Made by a program: the position numbers and the translations under genes. The notes beneath the pieces are model-generated. The model worked only from the letters and a program-made list of their open reading frames with translations, did not search any database and was not told the DNA's origin. Below, piece after piece: positions 63,016 through 64,000 of a stretch of DNA of 64,000 bases (the stretch's first letter is position 1; the number at the start of each line of letters is the position of its first letter). Source of the stretch: Onchocerca volvulus (taxonomy: Eukaryota > Nematoda > Chromadorea > Rhabditida > Onchocercidae). The stretch lies in contig HG738138.1 in the NCBI GenBank assembly GCA_000499405.2, forward strand, positions 16,655,054 through 16,719,053, given 5' to 3'.

Positions 63016-64000
63016 TGAATACTAAACAGTATAATTTCTTTTAGAAATTTTCTTGAAATTTTGAAATTTTGCCATTGCGAAACAAAATAAAACTTGAAAA
63101 GAAAATAGTGCGTCATCTATTCTATCTTAATTTACTGAAATTTGGTTTGAATTTCAAAAGAATCTTATTTATTCAATAACTAAAAGATGAGGAAGACTTA
63201 ATAAATTAACGGAAAATATTGGCAAATTTTTTTGGTGACTGTAAAAAGTATATGGAAATGGCAAAAAAAGTAGGAAGGGAAAAAAACGGATGAATAAATT
63301 TAATTTAGTATGTACAATTGATGGAGGAATGTAAGGCAGAGGAAACAAGATGTGATCTTTCCATTTTTGCATAATAAACTTGGCATTGAATGTTTAATCG
63401 AATTTAAAATGCAGACTAGTGAATATATGAATGAAAAACGAAAAAAAAAATTTCGTAAAGCAAATAACTAATGAATAATACGAAATGAATAAATTTATTT
63501 TTAGATATTGTGGCATTTACATAATTTATATTTGAAGTCAACAATTTGAATAAGAAAATTTAACCGTATATTTCAAATTCAATATTTGATAAATAATAGT
63601 TGAATAGTATGAAAACAAGTCGAGATAATATTATTTTCATATCGTATGACTTATTGCTAGACTATATTATAAATAGCCTAGTTTTGATAAATGGCCACAT
63701 GCGTTACTTTTAAAAGAAACAAGTTGTAAATGACATAAAGTTGCATCAATTTAGTAAAATTGAACCAAACAATTTTATTGATTTAAATTTTCAAATAAAA
63801 CTAAAATTTTTTATTTACAATTTAAATTTTTACTTCTTTTAATTAGGATCATGATCGAAATATGAAACACATTTATTTTTTGATTTCATTTTTTACAATT
63901 TCCCTGATTTAGATTATTAAAAATTTTAGTATATTATGTATATTTCAATTGCAATTTTTATTGGTCAAGAATTTTTTTTTGCATTAATATAATGATTACA

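Larger units (their letters stand above)
58367..64000. other. right-hand intergenic region, repeat-rich
   Basis: No protein-coding exon or RNA gene was recognised in this AT-rich sequence. It contains several independent degenerate tandem repeats (listed separately), poly-A/T tracts (for example 58628-58646 and 61344-61354) and AT-rich unique DNA. Open frames at 59363-59760, 61844-62089 and 63169-63372 have no homology, no splice context and biased low-complexity composition. Confidence 0.55.

Noticed and set aside
1..64000. CRISPR arrays, bacterial operons, rRNA genes, intact transposase or reverse transcriptase
   Set aside because: None seen. Intron-rich genes and animal protein families mark this as nematode nuclear DNA, and no intact mobile-element enzyme motifs were found.

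Overview
The window is nuclear DNA of a nematode, most likely a filarial or other clade III species. It is strongly AT-rich. Genes are broken into 13-1391 nt exons by introns that almost all run GT...TTTNAG and are often 200-700 bp long. The clearest lineage marker is a precursor of KSAYMRFG-type FMRFamide-like peptides (flp-6). All gene models were built by hand-splicing. For each multi-exon model every junction keeps frame; where a start codon was found the coding length is a multiple of three.

Layout, left to right. (1) 741-1031 (+): last exon of an INSM/EGL-46-type zinc-finger gene entering from the left. (2) A minus-strand run of three genes: CZIB-type zinc protein (5063-7199), GTPBP6/HflX-type mitochondrial GTPase (8096-11271, first exon not found) and a 1102-residue LisH-domain nuclear protein, tentatively NPAT/Mxc-like (13035-19511). 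(3) A divergent promoter region of 930 bp that holds a 72-nt bulge-free hairpin resembling a microRNA precursor. (4) 20442-22836 (+): TatD-family nuclease (crn-2-like). (5) 6.8 kb of AT-rich spacer with a degenerate tRNA-Ala-like element, microsatellites and a diverged dispersed repeat. (6) 29638-39350 (+): a 17-exon Dispatched/CHE-14-type RND membrane protein, 945 residues. (7) 3.6 kb of spacer with a duplicated segment, a perfect hairpin and a kinase-like pseudogene scrap. (8) 42986-45225 (-): four-finger C2H2 protein. (9) 3.7 kb of spacer dominated by a degenerate minisatellite and trinucleotide repeats. (10) 48890-54446 (+): a 13-exon, 520-residue protein that I cannot place in a family; it has repeated small beta-barrel-like modules. 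(11) 55275-56459 (-): flp-6, with a possible 5' exon at 58293-58366. (12) 5.6 kb of repeat-rich spacer to the right edge.

The genes do not form one pathway. They are a typical mix of housekeeping functions (zinc protein, mitochondrial ribosome GTPase, DNase) and regulatory or neuronal functions (EGL-46-like, C2H2, LisH, FLP, Dispatched). The most original items are the hairpin at 20232-20303, the unrecognised modular protein, and the exon design of flp-6, in which introns cut inside the arginine codon of successive RFG units.
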